DNA of 64,000 nt, from NCBI GenBank assembly GCA_964535315.1, contig CAZHTS010000019.1, positions 1 to 64,000 of the forward strand, read 5' to 3'. Below the pieces are notes generated by a model, which made no database searches, had not been told where the DNA came from, and was given only the letters and a program-made list of their open reading frames with translations. A program made the translations under genes and the position numbers. Source of the stretch: CAZHTS01 sp964535315 (GTDB taxonomy: Bacteria > Chloroflexota > Anaerolineae > Anaerolineales > Anaerolineaceae). Shown one piece after another: positions 35,772-43,826 of the stretch (positions are counted from its first letter, which is position 1; each line of letters begins with the position of its first letter).

Positions 35772-35848
35772 GGTGCAGAGAACCCGGCACCATGCTGAGT
35801 AATTTTATTTTACATGCAAATGCTCAGCATGGGGGGATTCTCTACACC
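35772..35848 (-). promoter_or_regulatory. Long hairpin in the ilvE 5' leader
   Basis: GGTGCAGAGAACCCGGCACC-ATGCTGAG (35772-35799) and CTCAGCAT-GGGGGGATTCTCTACACC (35823-35848) form an imperfect stem of about 24 pairs with a 23-nt AT-rich loop. It ends 60 nt before the ilvE ATG. No T run follows on the minus strand, so it is more likely an RNA structure (processing, stability or leader control) than a terminator. Confidence 0.5.
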
Positions 35849-35942
35849 CGGAAAACTTGTTTTTGATTTTTGAATGGGATTGCGCGCTGCTTTACCCCCA
35901 GCCCTCACCGCCAGGCAAGGACGTTCCCACCAAACCAACAAG

Positions 35943-36116
35943 TTACTCGCTCTGATCTGCGCCGCCGTTGACGGCCTGCCAGGAGCGGCTGTCCTCTTCG
36001 CCGGACTTGAACATCTCGGACAGGTCCCAACCGCTGGGGATGGTGCGCGGCTCGGCGAAAGGATCATCTCGCCATTCCATTGAAGCAGTGCTGTTCATTT
36101 CAGGTTCGTGAGACAT
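35943..36116 (-). CDS. Small acidic hypothetical protein between attenuator and ilvE
   Basis: A frame of 57 codons with an excellent ribosome site (TAAGGAGG, 5 nt from the ATG). The product is acidic and hydrophilic, rich in Glu, Ser and Asp, with a WRDDPFAEPRTIPSGWDLSE segment (residues 15-34). No family is recognised and it has no signal or membrane helix. It sits on the same strand between the leader terminator and ilvE, so it would be the first gene downstream of the attenuator. Confidence 0.6.
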   Translation of the reverse strand: MSHEPEMNSTASMEWRDDPFAEPRTIPSGWDLSEMFKSGEEDSRSWQAVNGGADQSE

Positions 36117-36253
36117 GGTTTCCTCCTTAGGGAAAAAGAAAAAGATTTTTTGGACACCTCCGCCCGCCTACTGGCGATGTAGGGCGGCCGGTAATTGACA
36201 ACAAGAAGCTAACGGTTGCGGCTCAAGTCGCCGCTGCCGGTCTTAAGGAACAA

Positions 36254-36282
36254 AAGAGCCACCCTGGGGTTGGGTGGCTCTT
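36254..36282 (-). terminator. Candidate attenuator terminator
   Basis: A perfect 11-bp stem, AAGAGCCACCC with GGGTGGCTCTT (36254-36264 with 36272-36282), 7-nt loop. The minus strand continues TTTTGTT counting the last stem T; the plus strand has a GTTTTT run on the other side, so it can work in both directions. It starts 30 nt after the stop of the 34-residue leader ORF. Its loop and 5' arm are complementary over 10 nt to the leader (see 36336-36345). Confidence 0.6.
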
Positions 36283-36311
36283 GTTTTTACTTCCTTTCGG
36301 TGGGTACGATC

Positions 36312-36416
36312 TTACCCTTTTGAAACCTCGGCCTGCCCAACCCCAAAATGGTTCTCAATAATGAGAACCGCAAGAAGGACCACAATAAACAGGTAGAAGG
36401 GCAGGTAGATATTCAT
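36312..36416 (-). CDS. Candidate leader peptide rich in branched-chain and aromatic residues
   Basis: A frame of 34 codons starting about 14-17 nt after a strong promoter. Residues 4-10 include Tyr4, Phe7, Tyr8 and Phe10; residues 9-20 hold ten Leu/Ile/Val out of twelve. Such codon runs are the hallmark of amino-acid attenuation leaders, and the downstream genes ilvE and pheA handle just these amino acids. No strong ribosome site is seen (the 5' leader is very short). The alternative is a single-pass membrane microprotein, because the same residues form a good transmembrane helix. Confidence 0.5.
   Translation of the reverse strand: MNIYLPFYLFIVVLLAVLIIENHFGVGQAEVSKG
36336..36369 (-). promoter_or_regulatory. 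Pause hairpin and antiterminator segment in the leader
   Basis: GGTTCTCA-TTAT-TGAGAACC (36350-36369) is a perfect 8-bp hairpin over the end of the Leu/Ile codons. Directly after it, TGGGGTTGGG (36336-36345, minus strand) is exactly complementary to CCCAACCCCA in the terminator (36265-36274). Pairing of these two would disrupt the terminator stem, as in classical attenuation. Confidence 0.5.
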
Positions 36417-36436
36417 GGGATTAAACCGTTCTCAGT

Positions 36437-36465
36437 ATTGTACAGAATCTCACCAGCGTTGTCAA
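36437..36465 (-). promoter_or_regulatory. Strong sigma70-type promoter of the leader-ilvE-pheA unit
   Basis: Minus strand: consensus TTGACA (36460-36465), 17-nt spacer, TACAAT (36437-36442). It is one of the best promoter matches in the window and lies 38 nt after the stop of the MBL gene. Confidence 0.75.
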
Positions 36466-36503
36466 TAGGTTTGAGAAAATTTTAAGATTCAATTTGAAAA
36501 CGG

Positions 36504-37961
36504 TTAGAACCGCCCCTGCAACGAACGCACATTCCAGCTATGATCTTTCTCGTTCAGCGTGGCGCACAGGATCTTCTGCCCATCGCTGCGCACGTTGACC
36601 AGGCCATAGATCAAACCGGCCACGACCAGCAGACGGTCGAGCGTACGCTCCTTTTTACGCGGGCGCAGATCGCCGGCTTTGGTCTCAAGGAAGGTCAGGC
36701 TGGCGCGGGCAAGCTCCTGCTCCACACCGCCGGCCAGCAGGCGCGCCGGACGCCCAAGGCTGATGCTGCGGCTCAACTCGGTGGCGTAAATCAACGGCGA
36801 ACACAGTTCGTCGCCTTCAACCTGCACGAAGCCGGTCAGGGCGCTGGCCGAGACGACCGCCGGGCGGGGATGGTCGTGTCCCTCGTTGTCGCCCGAGGAG
36901 ATGACGGTAACCGCCGGCTGCATGGCCTGCAAGAAGGCGTAGGAGACGTCGTCGCTGCCGTGATGGCAGCCCTTGGCCACATCACAACGAAACTTATCCA
37001 GGCTGGCGGCGTAATCGCGCAGCAGCGCCTGCTGGCTGCGGCGGTTGAGATCGCCGGTCAGCAGGATGCGCACGTGACCAAAGTCAAGCCGCAGCAGCAG
37101 GCTGTTGCCATTGGTATTCTGGTCGTCTCCGCCGGACAGGGCGCGCAGGGCCGGTTTACCGTCCAGGCTGCGTTCGACCGGCGCCAGGACGTGCAGCACC
37201 GGCTCGCCGCCGGCGTCGCTCTCAAAGCCGGGCAGAAAGGCGCTGGCCGAGCTCAACCGCCGCAGCGTGGTGGGCAGTCCATCCGCCCGGCGCGCCGCCA
37301 GCACGCAGCGCATAAAATCACCCCATTCGCCTTGCAGTTCGGGCAGGTCGGCCTCCACCGCCGCCCGGTCGCCCAGCAGTCGGGTGAGAAAGCGCTCGCC
37401 GCCCTTACGCACCGCCGGCCCGAGATAGCGCCCCTTGGGCGCCTTGCACCACCAGCCGACACCGGCGTGGTAAAAGTTCTCCACCTGCACCGCCGTGCAG
37501 TTGAGCTCGGCGTTCTGGGCAACGTCCAGTAAATCCCACAAACCACCGTAATGATCGGCGTCGCAGTGCGAAGCCAGCATGGCGTCCAGGTGGATCTGAT
37601 CCAGGCCGTAGTCCTGGTAAAACTTCCAGTCGACGAAATCGGCGGCATTCTTACCCGTGTCCTGTTTGGCGCGGGCGTAACCGCCGTCGATGAGCACGTG
37701 GCGGAAGTTGGGCGTCTTGATCAATACCCCATCCCCCTGACCCACGTCGATAAAATACAGTTCGAGCAGCGATTTTCCGCCCAGGTCGCGGTTATCGACA
37801 TAGCCCACCCGGCTGCGCCCGCGGGCGCGCACCTGGGTGCGTTGCGCCCCGCGCTGCAAAATGTGGACGCCGTCCCCCCACAACAGATGCAGTTGAATTT
37901 TATTGCCGCGCTCGGCAGCGTACAGCGGCGCCGTATCTACGCCAATGAAATCGTCAAACAT
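36504..37961 (-). CDS. ComEC/Rec2-like metallo-beta-lactamase fold protein
   Basis: A 485-residue soluble MBL-fold protein. The core begins at LELYFIDVGQGDGVLIKTP (about 66-84) as in the ComEC C-terminal domain, with the metal motif SHCDADHYGG (near 130), LLTGDLN and the KGCHHGSDDVS motif. An N-terminal piece of about 60 residues and a C-terminal extension after residue 400 are not recognised. ComEC itself has a membrane channel for DNA uptake; this protein has none, so it is a stand-alone hydrolase, perhaps nuclease or phosphodiesterase. AGGAGG precedes the ATG. Genes on both sides give no hint. Confidence 0.75.
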   Translation of the reverse strand: MFDDFIGVDTAPLYAAERGNKIQLHLLWGDGVHILQRGAQRTQVRARGRSRVGYVDNRDLGGKSLLELYFIDVGQGDGVLIKTPNFRHVLIDGGYARAKQDTGKNAADFVDWKFYQDYGLDQIHLDAMLASHCDADHYGGLWDLLDVAQNAELNCTAVQVENFYHAGVGWWCKAPKGRYLGPAVRKGGERFLTRLLGDRAAVEADLPELQGEWGDFMRCVLAARRADGLPTTLRRLSSASAFLPGFESDAGGEPVLHVLAPVERSLDGKPALRALSGGDDQNTNGNSLLLRLDFGHVRILLTGDLNRRSQQALLRDYAASLDKFRCDVAKGCHHGSDDVSYAFLQAMQPAVTVISSGDNEGHDHPRPAVVSASALTGFVQVEGDELCSPLIYATELSRSISLGRPARLLAGGVEQELARASLTFLETKAGDLRPRKKERTLDRLLVVAGLIYGLVNVRSDGQKILCATLNEKDHSWNVRSLQGRF

Positions 37962-38064
37962 GGCATCCCTCCTGGTCGCTTCAAACGGCAGCAGCCGGCA
38001 GAATCCGCCGCTGCCGTGAAATCATTTTTATTATACAACCGGGAAAAACGAAAAGATAGGCGCC

Positions 38065-39054
38065 TTATCCACCCCTGCGGATCAACCAGAGAAACCCGAT
38101 GACGAGAAACAGGACAACGATCAGGTACAACCCATTCAGCCCCCAACTTGCCGGGGCAAACGTATAGAATGAAAACCCAAACGCCAGGATAAGCACGAAA
38201 AACAACGCCAGCGCCAGCCCGCGCGCCCAGCCCGGCGTAACCAGGGGGAAACCGTGAGCGGCGGCGCGAGCCGGCAGACAGCCCCACGCCGCACCTACCA
38301 GCAGGGCCGCCAGACAGGGCGGCCAGACAAAAATGACGATTCCGGCCAGCAGCAGAATATATTCCCGCTTTTCGGATATGTGTGTGCCGGAAGAATAATT
38401 TTTCCAGGCAGGCAAATAATGCCGGTTACGATACCACAGTGTAAACGATACACCGATCAGGCCCAAAAAGGCAGCCCCAAAACCCACAAAGCCAAACCCC
38501 ACCAGTCGAGCAAGCCCATCACACAACAGGGCGGACGAAATGGTGGCCGTCAGCAACAGTGGATAACCGACCAGCGCCTCTACATCACGCCCCAGCACAT
38601 AGAACGACGGAAGCAGGCCTAGCAGGATAACTACTAGGCCGATAGGGCTCGTCCAGAAAAGCAGCGGGTCGAACGAAATGGGGTCATAGGGCTTCAAGAA
38701 CGGACCAAAGAGCAGGCACAGGCCCCAGAAAAGGGTCAGGGGCAAGATCCAGGGCGTCTTTTGCCAGCGCTGCCAGCGCTTAAAACGGGTGACAGGCGCA
38801 GGGAGCGGGTGTTCGCCTGCGGAGGCATGATGGGCCGCTTCCTCGATTGGGACAAGATACGGCGAAGCCGGCGTCCAACCCAACACTACCTGTCCATCCG
38901 TGTAGTTCAGTTCGACCAGCATCTCCTCCGGGGTTTCGAAGGTCCTCGGCGCCCGATTGAGCAGAAAACCATAGGGTCCGCTCTGCGGAGCGAGTGAAAA
39001 GGCTTCTGGACGCATCCAGGGCAAACGGAGATCGGCGGTAGGGGAAGCAGACAT
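38065..39054 (-). CDS. Multi-spanning membrane protein, tandem paralogue A
   Basis: A 329-residue protein. A soluble N-terminal part (1-95) is followed by six to eight predicted helices from about residue 100 (TPWILPLTLFWGLCLLFGPF) to the C-terminus. No family is recognised. The start ATG has GAGG at 9 nt; a TTG seven codons upstream is less likely. It is a paralogue of the next gene upstream (39220-40128): the first 50 residues are nearly identical, the membrane part only moderately similar. The C-terminus carries an extra helix ending IRRGG compared with its paralogue. Confidence 0.7.
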   Translation of the reverse strand: MSASPTADLRLPWMRPEAFSLAPQSGPYGFLLNRAPRTFETPEEMLVELNYTDGQVVLGWTPASPYLVPIEEAAHHASAGEHPLPAPVTRFKRWQRWQKTPWILPLTLFWGLCLLFGPFLKPYDPISFDPLLFWTSPIGLVVILLGLLPSFYVLGRDVEALVGYPLLLTATISSALLCDGLARLVGFGFVGFGAAFLGLIGVSFTLWYRNRHYLPAWKNYSSGTHISEKREYILLLAGIVIFVWPPCLAALLVGAAWGCLPARAAAHGFPLVTPGWARGLALALFFVLILAFGFSFYTFAPASWGLNGLYLIVVLFLVIGFLWLIRRGG

Positions 39055-39073
39055 CGACAAAGCCTCGCAAGAC
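38911..39073 (-). repeat. Near-identical 163-bp 5' segment, copy A
   Basis: This segment, covering the start and first 48 or so codons of the membrane gene, is about 96% identical to 39985-40147. Similarity falls sharply outside it, so the 5' parts look recently duplicated or gene-converted. Confidence 0.8.
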
Positions 39074-39219
39074 AAGCAGAAAGTTAAATGCTACCCTGCA
39101 ATTCTATCACCAAACCCTTAGCGCCCAACGGAACAGCCGTGGCGCCAATCCCTGAAACCACGCAACACGCCATCCCACGCTCCGAAGGGCACGGCGGCGG
39201 TCAACAGGGAAACGACAGA

Positions 39220-40128
39220 TCACAACATACCCGCCTGGGCGGCGGTAATGCCCGAAAACACCACTGCCAGGCCGAGCAGCGCAAACAACGCCAGCGCCAG
39301 CCAGCGCACCCACCCCGGTGTGGTGAGGGGAAAAATATATGCGGTAGAACTGGCCGGCAGACAGCCCCAGGCCGCCCCGACCCATAAAGCGACCAGACAG
39401 GGTGGGCAAAGAACCACGATAACACCCCCCAGGATAACGCCTGCCGCCGCCCACAACCGCACCCAGAGCGGGCTATCCCCCAGCGGGAGATCGCGCCGGT
39501 AACGGTATGCCAGGGTGATTCCCAGGCCCATCGCCCCCAGACAGGCAGCGCCAAGACCAAAAAAGGTAACACCCACCATCTGGCTGAGCAACCCGCACAG
39601 CAGGGCAGACGAAAAAACGGTGGCCATGAGTACCGCATTGCCAGACAGCGCCTCCACCCCGCGCGCCAGAAAATAGAATAACACGAGCACACTCAACACA
39701 ACACCGAACGCAACGCCCGAACTCGCCCAGAAAAGCAGTGGGCTGGACGAACTCGGATCGCGGTTCATCAAGAACGGGCCGAGCAGCATACTCAAGCCCC
39801 AGAACACGGACAGGATCACAGCCCAGGGGGCTTTCTGCCAGCGCAGCCAGCGTCCAAAACGGGCAGCAAGCGTGGGGAGCGGGCGTTTACCCGCGGCGGC
39901 ATGATAGACCGCCTCCTCAATCGGAACGAGATAAGGCGAAGCCGGCGTCCACCCCAGCGCCGGACGGCGCCCCATGTGGTCCAGTTCGACCAGCATCTCC
40001 TCCGGGGTTTCGAAGGCCCTCGGCGCCCGATTGAGCAGAAAACCATAGGGTCCGCTCTGTGGAGCAAGCGGAAAGGCTTCTGGACGCATCCAGGGCAAAC
40101 GGAGATCGGCGGTAGGGGAAGCAGACAT
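39220..40128 (-). CDS. Multi-spanning membrane protein, tandem paralogue B
   Basis: A 302-residue paralogue of the preceding entry's gene: same soluble N-terminal domain (PWMRPEAFPLAPQSGPYGF) and the same pattern of helices from residue 105, including a shared PPCLVALWVGAAWGCLPA motif. It is shorter at the C-terminus, ending after one helix (AAQAGML) where copy A continues; the 110 nt after its stop keep an open reading in frame for about 37 codons, which may be a lost C-terminal end. Function unknown. Confidence 0.7.
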   Translation of the reverse strand: MSASPTADLRLPWMRPEAFPLAPQSGPYGFLLNRAPRAFETPEEMLVELDHMGRRPALGWTPASPYLVPIEEAVYHAAAGKRPLPTLAARFGRWLRWQKAPWAVILSVFWGLSMLLGPFLMNRDPSSSSPLLFWASSGVAFGVVLSVLVLFYFLARGVEALSGNAVLMATVFSSALLCGLLSQMVGVTFFGLGAACLGAMGLGITLAYRYRRDLPLGDSPLWVRLWAAAGVILGGVIVVLCPPCLVALWVGAAWGCLPASSTAYIFPLTTPGWVRWLALALFALLGLAVVFSGITAAQAGML

Positions 40129-40147
40129 CGACAAAGCCTCACAAGAC
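39985..40147 (-). repeat. Near-identical 163-bp 5' segment, copy B
   Basis: Partner of 38911-39073, with about seven differences in 163 bases, mostly at third codon positions. Confidence 0.8.
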
Positions 40148-40198
40148 ATGCAGAATACAAAATAATCCCCTACAATTCTATCATCAAAACCTTGCCGC

Positions 40199-41419
40199 TC
40201 AACGGATCAACCCGATCACCAATTTCTGAAACGAATTCAATTTGCTGTACGAATCGACCGACAACGAAAAAAGATAGAGCACAATCCCGGACAAGAAATG
40301 CGCCACCAGGGTATAGATCAGGGTGCGATCATACAAAACCAGTTCTTGTTTGGGCGCCAATTGCTCGAGCCAGAACAAAGCCAGCAGCACAAATAAGACG
40401 AACAGCATGATCTCGCCGCTCCAATATAAATTGCCGTGGGTATAGGAACCGGCGCTGTTTTCCGCCAGGAAATAGGTATAAAACAACCCGAAGAGGAAAC
40501 TCAACCATGCTAGGCGCATGCGATCGTCCCGCCGCACCTGAGGCCAATAGAAGCGCGTGACCAACAACGGGAATGCCAGCGAGGCCAGCAATTTAATGAT
40601 CATGGCGTCTGTATAAAAACGCATCACCAGCAAGGGCGCAAAAAATATACTGGAGCCCTTCGTGTAATTAATGGCGTATTGCCAGCTCAGCACCAATCCC
40701 GCAGGCAAAACAATCGCCAGCAAAACCCGCCAATCTAAAGCTGCCCTCTGGCGCCATTTTATAAAGGCCAGGATGCACAATGCTGGCAGTAAGCAAATAA
40801 TAAAATTCGGTTTCAATAACGTCGACAGGAGCACCAGAACCGCTACCGCCGCCAGGTCAGTTGTTTTAGCCGTACGATCCTCAAATGCCTGGAATGCATA
40901 AAACATGATCAACAAGGCAAACGGCTTTAAAGCGTTGTTGGTCGGGCCGTTATAGACGTTAATCCCGATATACCCAAAGTACAATTCACGATCTGCCCAG
41001 AATAACACAGGGATTTGAGCCACCAGCAATAAAGCCAGCGTCAGGGCCAGGCATAGCAACTGCGCCCCCCATGCCCCAGGCTGGATCCGCTGCAAAACCT
41101 GGCGATAAACAATCCAGCCCAACCACAAATAAAACAAAACAGACACAATTTCCGCCGCCTGGAAGGGCTCCACACCCACCAGCTTCATCACGGCAATTTC
41201 AGTCAGTTCCAGCAAAGGGTGCGCCACCGTATAAGCAGGCACCTTCTGCCCGGTCATTATTTTCTGGGCGCCCAACGCGTGACTGCCAAACTCTTGATTT
41301 TCGGTCAGCTCATATAATTTGGCGTGCACTACCGGCTGATACAGTGCGAATAACAGCACGAACAGCAACCCATACCCAAAAACATTCCGTTGACGCAATC
41401 GTTTCATCACGGATGCCAA
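40199..41419 (-). CDS. Polytopic membrane protein, possible GT-C-like
   Basis: A 406-residue protein with about ten hydrophobic helices from residue 13 to the C-terminus. An early loop has KLYELTENQEFGSHALGAQKI and conserved-looking acidic and Arg residues, reminiscent of GT-C glycosyltransferases or O-antigen-type membrane proteins, but no signature is firm. A TTG start at 41419 has GGAGG at 6 nt; ATG at 41407 is the alternative. It precedes the two membrane paralogues on the same strand (70-nt gap). Confidence 0.6.
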   Translation of the reverse strand: MASVMKRLRQRNVFGYGLLFVLLFALYQPVVHAKLYELTENQEFGSHALGAQKIMTGQKVPAYTVAHPLLELTEIAVMKLVGVEPFQAAEIVSVLFYLWLGWIVYRQVLQRIQPGAWGAQLLCLALTLALLLVAQIPVLFWADRELYFGYIGINVYNGPTNNALKPFALLIMFYAFQAFEDRTAKTTDLAAVAVLVLLSTLLKPNFIICLLPALCILAFIKWRQRAALDWRVLLAIVLPAGLVLSWQYAINYTKGSSIFFAPLLVMRFYTDAMIIKLLASLAFPLLVTRFYWPQVRRDDRMRLAWLSFLFGLFYTYFLAENSAGSYTHGNLYWSGEIMLFVLFVLLALFWLEQLAPKQELVLYDRTLIYTLVAHFLSGIVLYLFSLSVDSYSKLNSFQKLVIGLIR

Positions 41420-41524
41420 GGCCTTCCTCCCGTATTCAACTTTTCAGTCCCATTATAACAAAAACACCCCCCTGATAGACCTTCTTCCGCGGGAAATCCC
41501 AAAGAACCTCTATTTTAAAACACT

Positions 41525-41552
41525 TTGCCAGACAGCCGGGAGCGTTTATAAT
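41525..41552 (+). promoter_or_regulatory. Promoter of the receiver-PAS histidine kinase
   Basis: TTGCCA (41525-41530), 16-nt spacer, TATAAT (41547-41552). Transcription would start near 41559, about 70 nt upstream of the ribosome site. Confidence 0.6.
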
Positions 41553-41630
41553 GGGGACACTCCTATTTCTTGCCAGCATAGCTCCGGCCCGCGGCCCGGT
41601 TTGTTTCCAGCTTCCCAGCCGGAGGAAATG

Positions 41631-43337
41631 ATGCACTCATTCGAGTTGTTCGTACTCACCACCAACGCTGAAGACGTCTCCCGGCTGGATGAACTTCTGG
41701 CGCGCCATGACATTGTGGCGCGGCTCAGTTACGGCCGGTACCCGTACGAACTGAACGAAGCGCTACAAAGCCAGCGTTGGGATGCGCTGCTGATCGATCA
41801 GGCCAGTATCAACGAAACCCTGGCGCAAGTACGGGCGCAACACCCCGAGATACCGGTCATTGTGCTGGCAAACGAGATGGATGAAAATCAGGCGCAGGAA
41901 CTGATCCTGAAAGGCGCCAGCGATTCCATCGGGCGCGATCGCCTGGCGCACATCGTACCGATCCTCACCCGCGAATTACGCCAGGCGCGCCGGCGGCAAG
42001 ACGAAGAGCGCATGGCGGTGCGGCAGGCAGCACAGACGATCCCGGAAAGAATCAACGCCGGCTTTTTTGGCCTGGACGAAGATCCGCTGACGGCTTATTT
42101 CAATCAGGCAGCCGTACGACTGTTGGAGCGGCGCAGCAGCCAAGAAAAGGAAAGTGCGCCCCCGCCCCCCGCCTCAGACGCCGGGCCGGCGCCGCTGGCT
42201 CAGGAACGCGGCCGGCTGCTGCAAATGATGTGGCTGATCCTGGAAAACATGCCCGCCGGCTGTATCGTAGTGGATGCCGAATTGCGCATCACCTACTGGA
42301 ACGCCGGCGCCGAACACATCTTCGGTTTTCGCCGCCAAGAAGTGTTAGGGCGGCAGACATACGAGTGCATCACACCGGTGGAGGTGCGAACGCTGGTGGA
42401 CGACATGCGCCAGCGGATGGTCAACGGCGAAAGACAGACGCACAGCATCAACTATAATCACACCAAAGACGGTCGTAAGATCCTGTGCGAATGGTACAAC
42501 ACCCCACTGCTGGACGACAACGGCATCTTTGTGGGCTTTCTGTCGATGATCGAAGATATCACCCAACGCCAACAGGCAGCGGAAGAAATCCGCAAGCTCA
42601 ACGAGCAGTTGGAACAGCGAGTGGAAGAACGCACCGCCGAACTGCTGGCATCCTACCGCGAGATGGAAATCTTCACCTATTCGGTCTCGCACGATCTCAA
42701 GGCCCCGCTGCGCAGCATGGACGGCTTCAGCCATATCCTGCTGGATGAATATGCCGCCAGCCTGGACGAACAGGGGCGATCCTATCTGCATAAGATCCGT
42801 GCGGCGGTAGGGCAAATGCACGAATTGATCGAAGACCTGCTTTCATATTCGCAGATGGAGCGCAAACGCCCTTCCAACGTACACTGTAATCCCGAAAAAA
42901 TTATCCAAACCCTGCTGGAAGAACGAGCCGAAGAGATCCGCGCGCGACAGGTGCGGGTAACGATCAACCTGAACTGCGCCCAGGTGGCCGCCGACGGCGA
43001 AGAGTTGACCGTGGTGCTGCGCCATCTGATCGATAACGCCCTGAAATTCACCCGTGATGCCGGCGCGGCGTGTCTGGAAATCGGTGGACAGGAGGGCACA
43101 GACACCTGTACCTTATGGGTGCGCGACAACGGCATTGGCTTCGACATGCAGTATCACGACCGCATCTTCACTATCTTTCAACGGCTGAACCGGGCAGAAG
43201 ATTACCCAGGTACCGGCATCGGTCTGGCGATCGTATACAAGATCGTTCAACGCAGCGGAGGGCGGGTATGGGCCAAAAGCGCTCCAGGGCGAGGCGCCAC
43301 TTTTTATATTGAATTACCGGTATGCGCAAAAGTATAA
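41631..43337 (+). CDS. Histidine kinase with N-terminal receiver-like and PAS domains
   Basis: A 568-residue cytoplasmic kinase of the phytochrome-like/bacteriophytochrome kinase subgroup. Residues 1-115 resemble a receiver (Asp56 in LLIDQA) but the usual Lys-Pro near the end is absent. A PAS domain with PAC (about 200-320, VVDAELRITYWNAGAEHIFGF in part, then SMIEDITQRQQ) is followed by a coiled coil, a HisKA helix with His354 (SVSHDLKAPLRSM) and an HATPase (DNGIGFDMQ, GTGIGLAIVYKIV). GGAGG is 5 nt before this ATG and 2 nt before an ATG one codon upstream. It is a single gene; no cognate regulator is adjacent. Confidence 0.9.
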   Translation: MHSFELFVLTTNAEDVSRLDELLARHDIVARLSYGRYPYELNEALQSQRWDALLIDQASINETLAQVRAQHPEIPVIVLANEMDENQAQELILKGASDSIGRDRLAHIVPILTRELRQARRRQDEERMAVRQAAQTIPERINAGFFGLDEDPLTAYFNQAAVRLLERRSSQEKESAPPPPASDAGPAPLAQERGRLLQMMWLILENMPAGCIVVDAELRITYWNAGAEHIFGFRRQEVLGRQTYECITPVEVRTLVDDMRQRMVNGERQTHSINYNHTKDGRKILCEWYNTPLLDDNGIFVGFLSMIEDITQRQQAAEEIRKLNEQLEQRVEERTAELLASYREMEIFTYSVSHDLKAPLRSMDGFSHILLDEYAASLDEQGRSYLHKIRAAVGQMHELIEDLLSYSQMERKRPSNVHCNPEKIIQTLLEERAEEIRARQVRVTINLNCAQVAADGEELTVVLRHLIDNALKFTRDAGAACLEIGGQEGTDTCTLWVRDNGIGFDMQYHDRIFTIFQRLNRAEDYPGTGIGLAIVYKIVQRSGGRVWAKSAPGRGATFYIELPVCAKV

Positions 43338-43364
43338 AAATAACTCTTGCTTTTTTGCGTTTTA

Positions 43365-43373
43365 TGCTACAAT
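43365..43373 (+). promoter_or_regulatory. Extended -10 promoter of the RRM protein gene
   Basis: TG-C-TACAAT (43365-43373) forms an extended -10 element; a partial -35 (TTGCTT, 43347-43352) lies 15 nt upstream. The resulting 5' leader is about 80 nt long, as often seen for cold-inducible RNA-binding protein genes. Confidence 0.55.
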
Positions 43374-43458
43374 AAAGTTTGCTACGAAGCGATGAGGGAT
43401 GTTGCAATCATCGGATTCGCCTGCTGATCATTTTTTGTTTGGACCATAAGGAGAAGGA

Positions 43459-43803
43459 ATGGAGTCGAAGCTGTACGTAGGTAACCTGTCGTATCAAACC
43501 ACAGAGGACGAACTGCGCGAACTGTTTGCTCAGGCAGGCACGGTGGTTGCTGTTGACATGATCAAAGATCGCGAGACGCGCATGCCGAAGGGCTTTGCGT
43601 TCGTCACGATGGGGTCGTCGGCAGACGCCGAGAACGCGATTCGCATGTTCAACGGCAAGAGTGTTGGCAATCGCGAGATCAAAGTCAACATCGCTCGTCC
43701 CAAAGAAGATCGCCCCATGGGTGGCGGTGGCGGTGGTGGTTATGGCAGTCGCGGTGGTGACCGTGGCGGCGATCGCCGCGGCGGTGGCCCGCGACGCTAC
43801 TAA
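43459..43803 (+). CDS. Glycine-rich RRM RNA-binding protein
   Basis: A 114-residue protein: one RNA recognition motif (residues 1-80) with RNP2 LYVGNL (5-10) and RNP1 KGFAFVTM (44-51), then a Gly/Arg-rich tail (GGGGGGGYGSRGGDRGGD and similar). Bacterial proteins of this type (cyanobacterial Rbp family and relatives) bind RNA and are often cold-induced. AAGGAGAAGG precedes the ATG. A clear terminator follows. Confidence 0.95.
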   Translation: MESKLYVGNLSYQTTEDELRELFAQAGTVVAVDMIKDRETRMPKGFAFVTMGSSADAENAIRMFNGKSVGNREIKVNIARPKEDRPMGGGGGGGYGSRGGDRGGDRRGGGPRRY

Positions 43804-43826
43804 ATCGGATTATTTGCACCAACGAA

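Noticed and set aside
35772..35848. T-box riboswitch upstream of ilvE
   Set aside because: A TGGTGCCGGG stretch is only loosely like the T-box sequence, no stem I or specifier loop fits upstream, and no terminator with a T run follows.
35810..36083. Two overlapping frames of 85 (minus) and 69 (plus) codons
   Set aside because: Both overlap the 57-residue gene, which has a far better ribosome site; neither shows family features.
36254..36288. Plus-strand terminator
   Set aside because: The T run is better on the plus strand, but no plus-strand gene ends upstream, so I favour a minus-strand attenuator while noting that it may be bidirectional.
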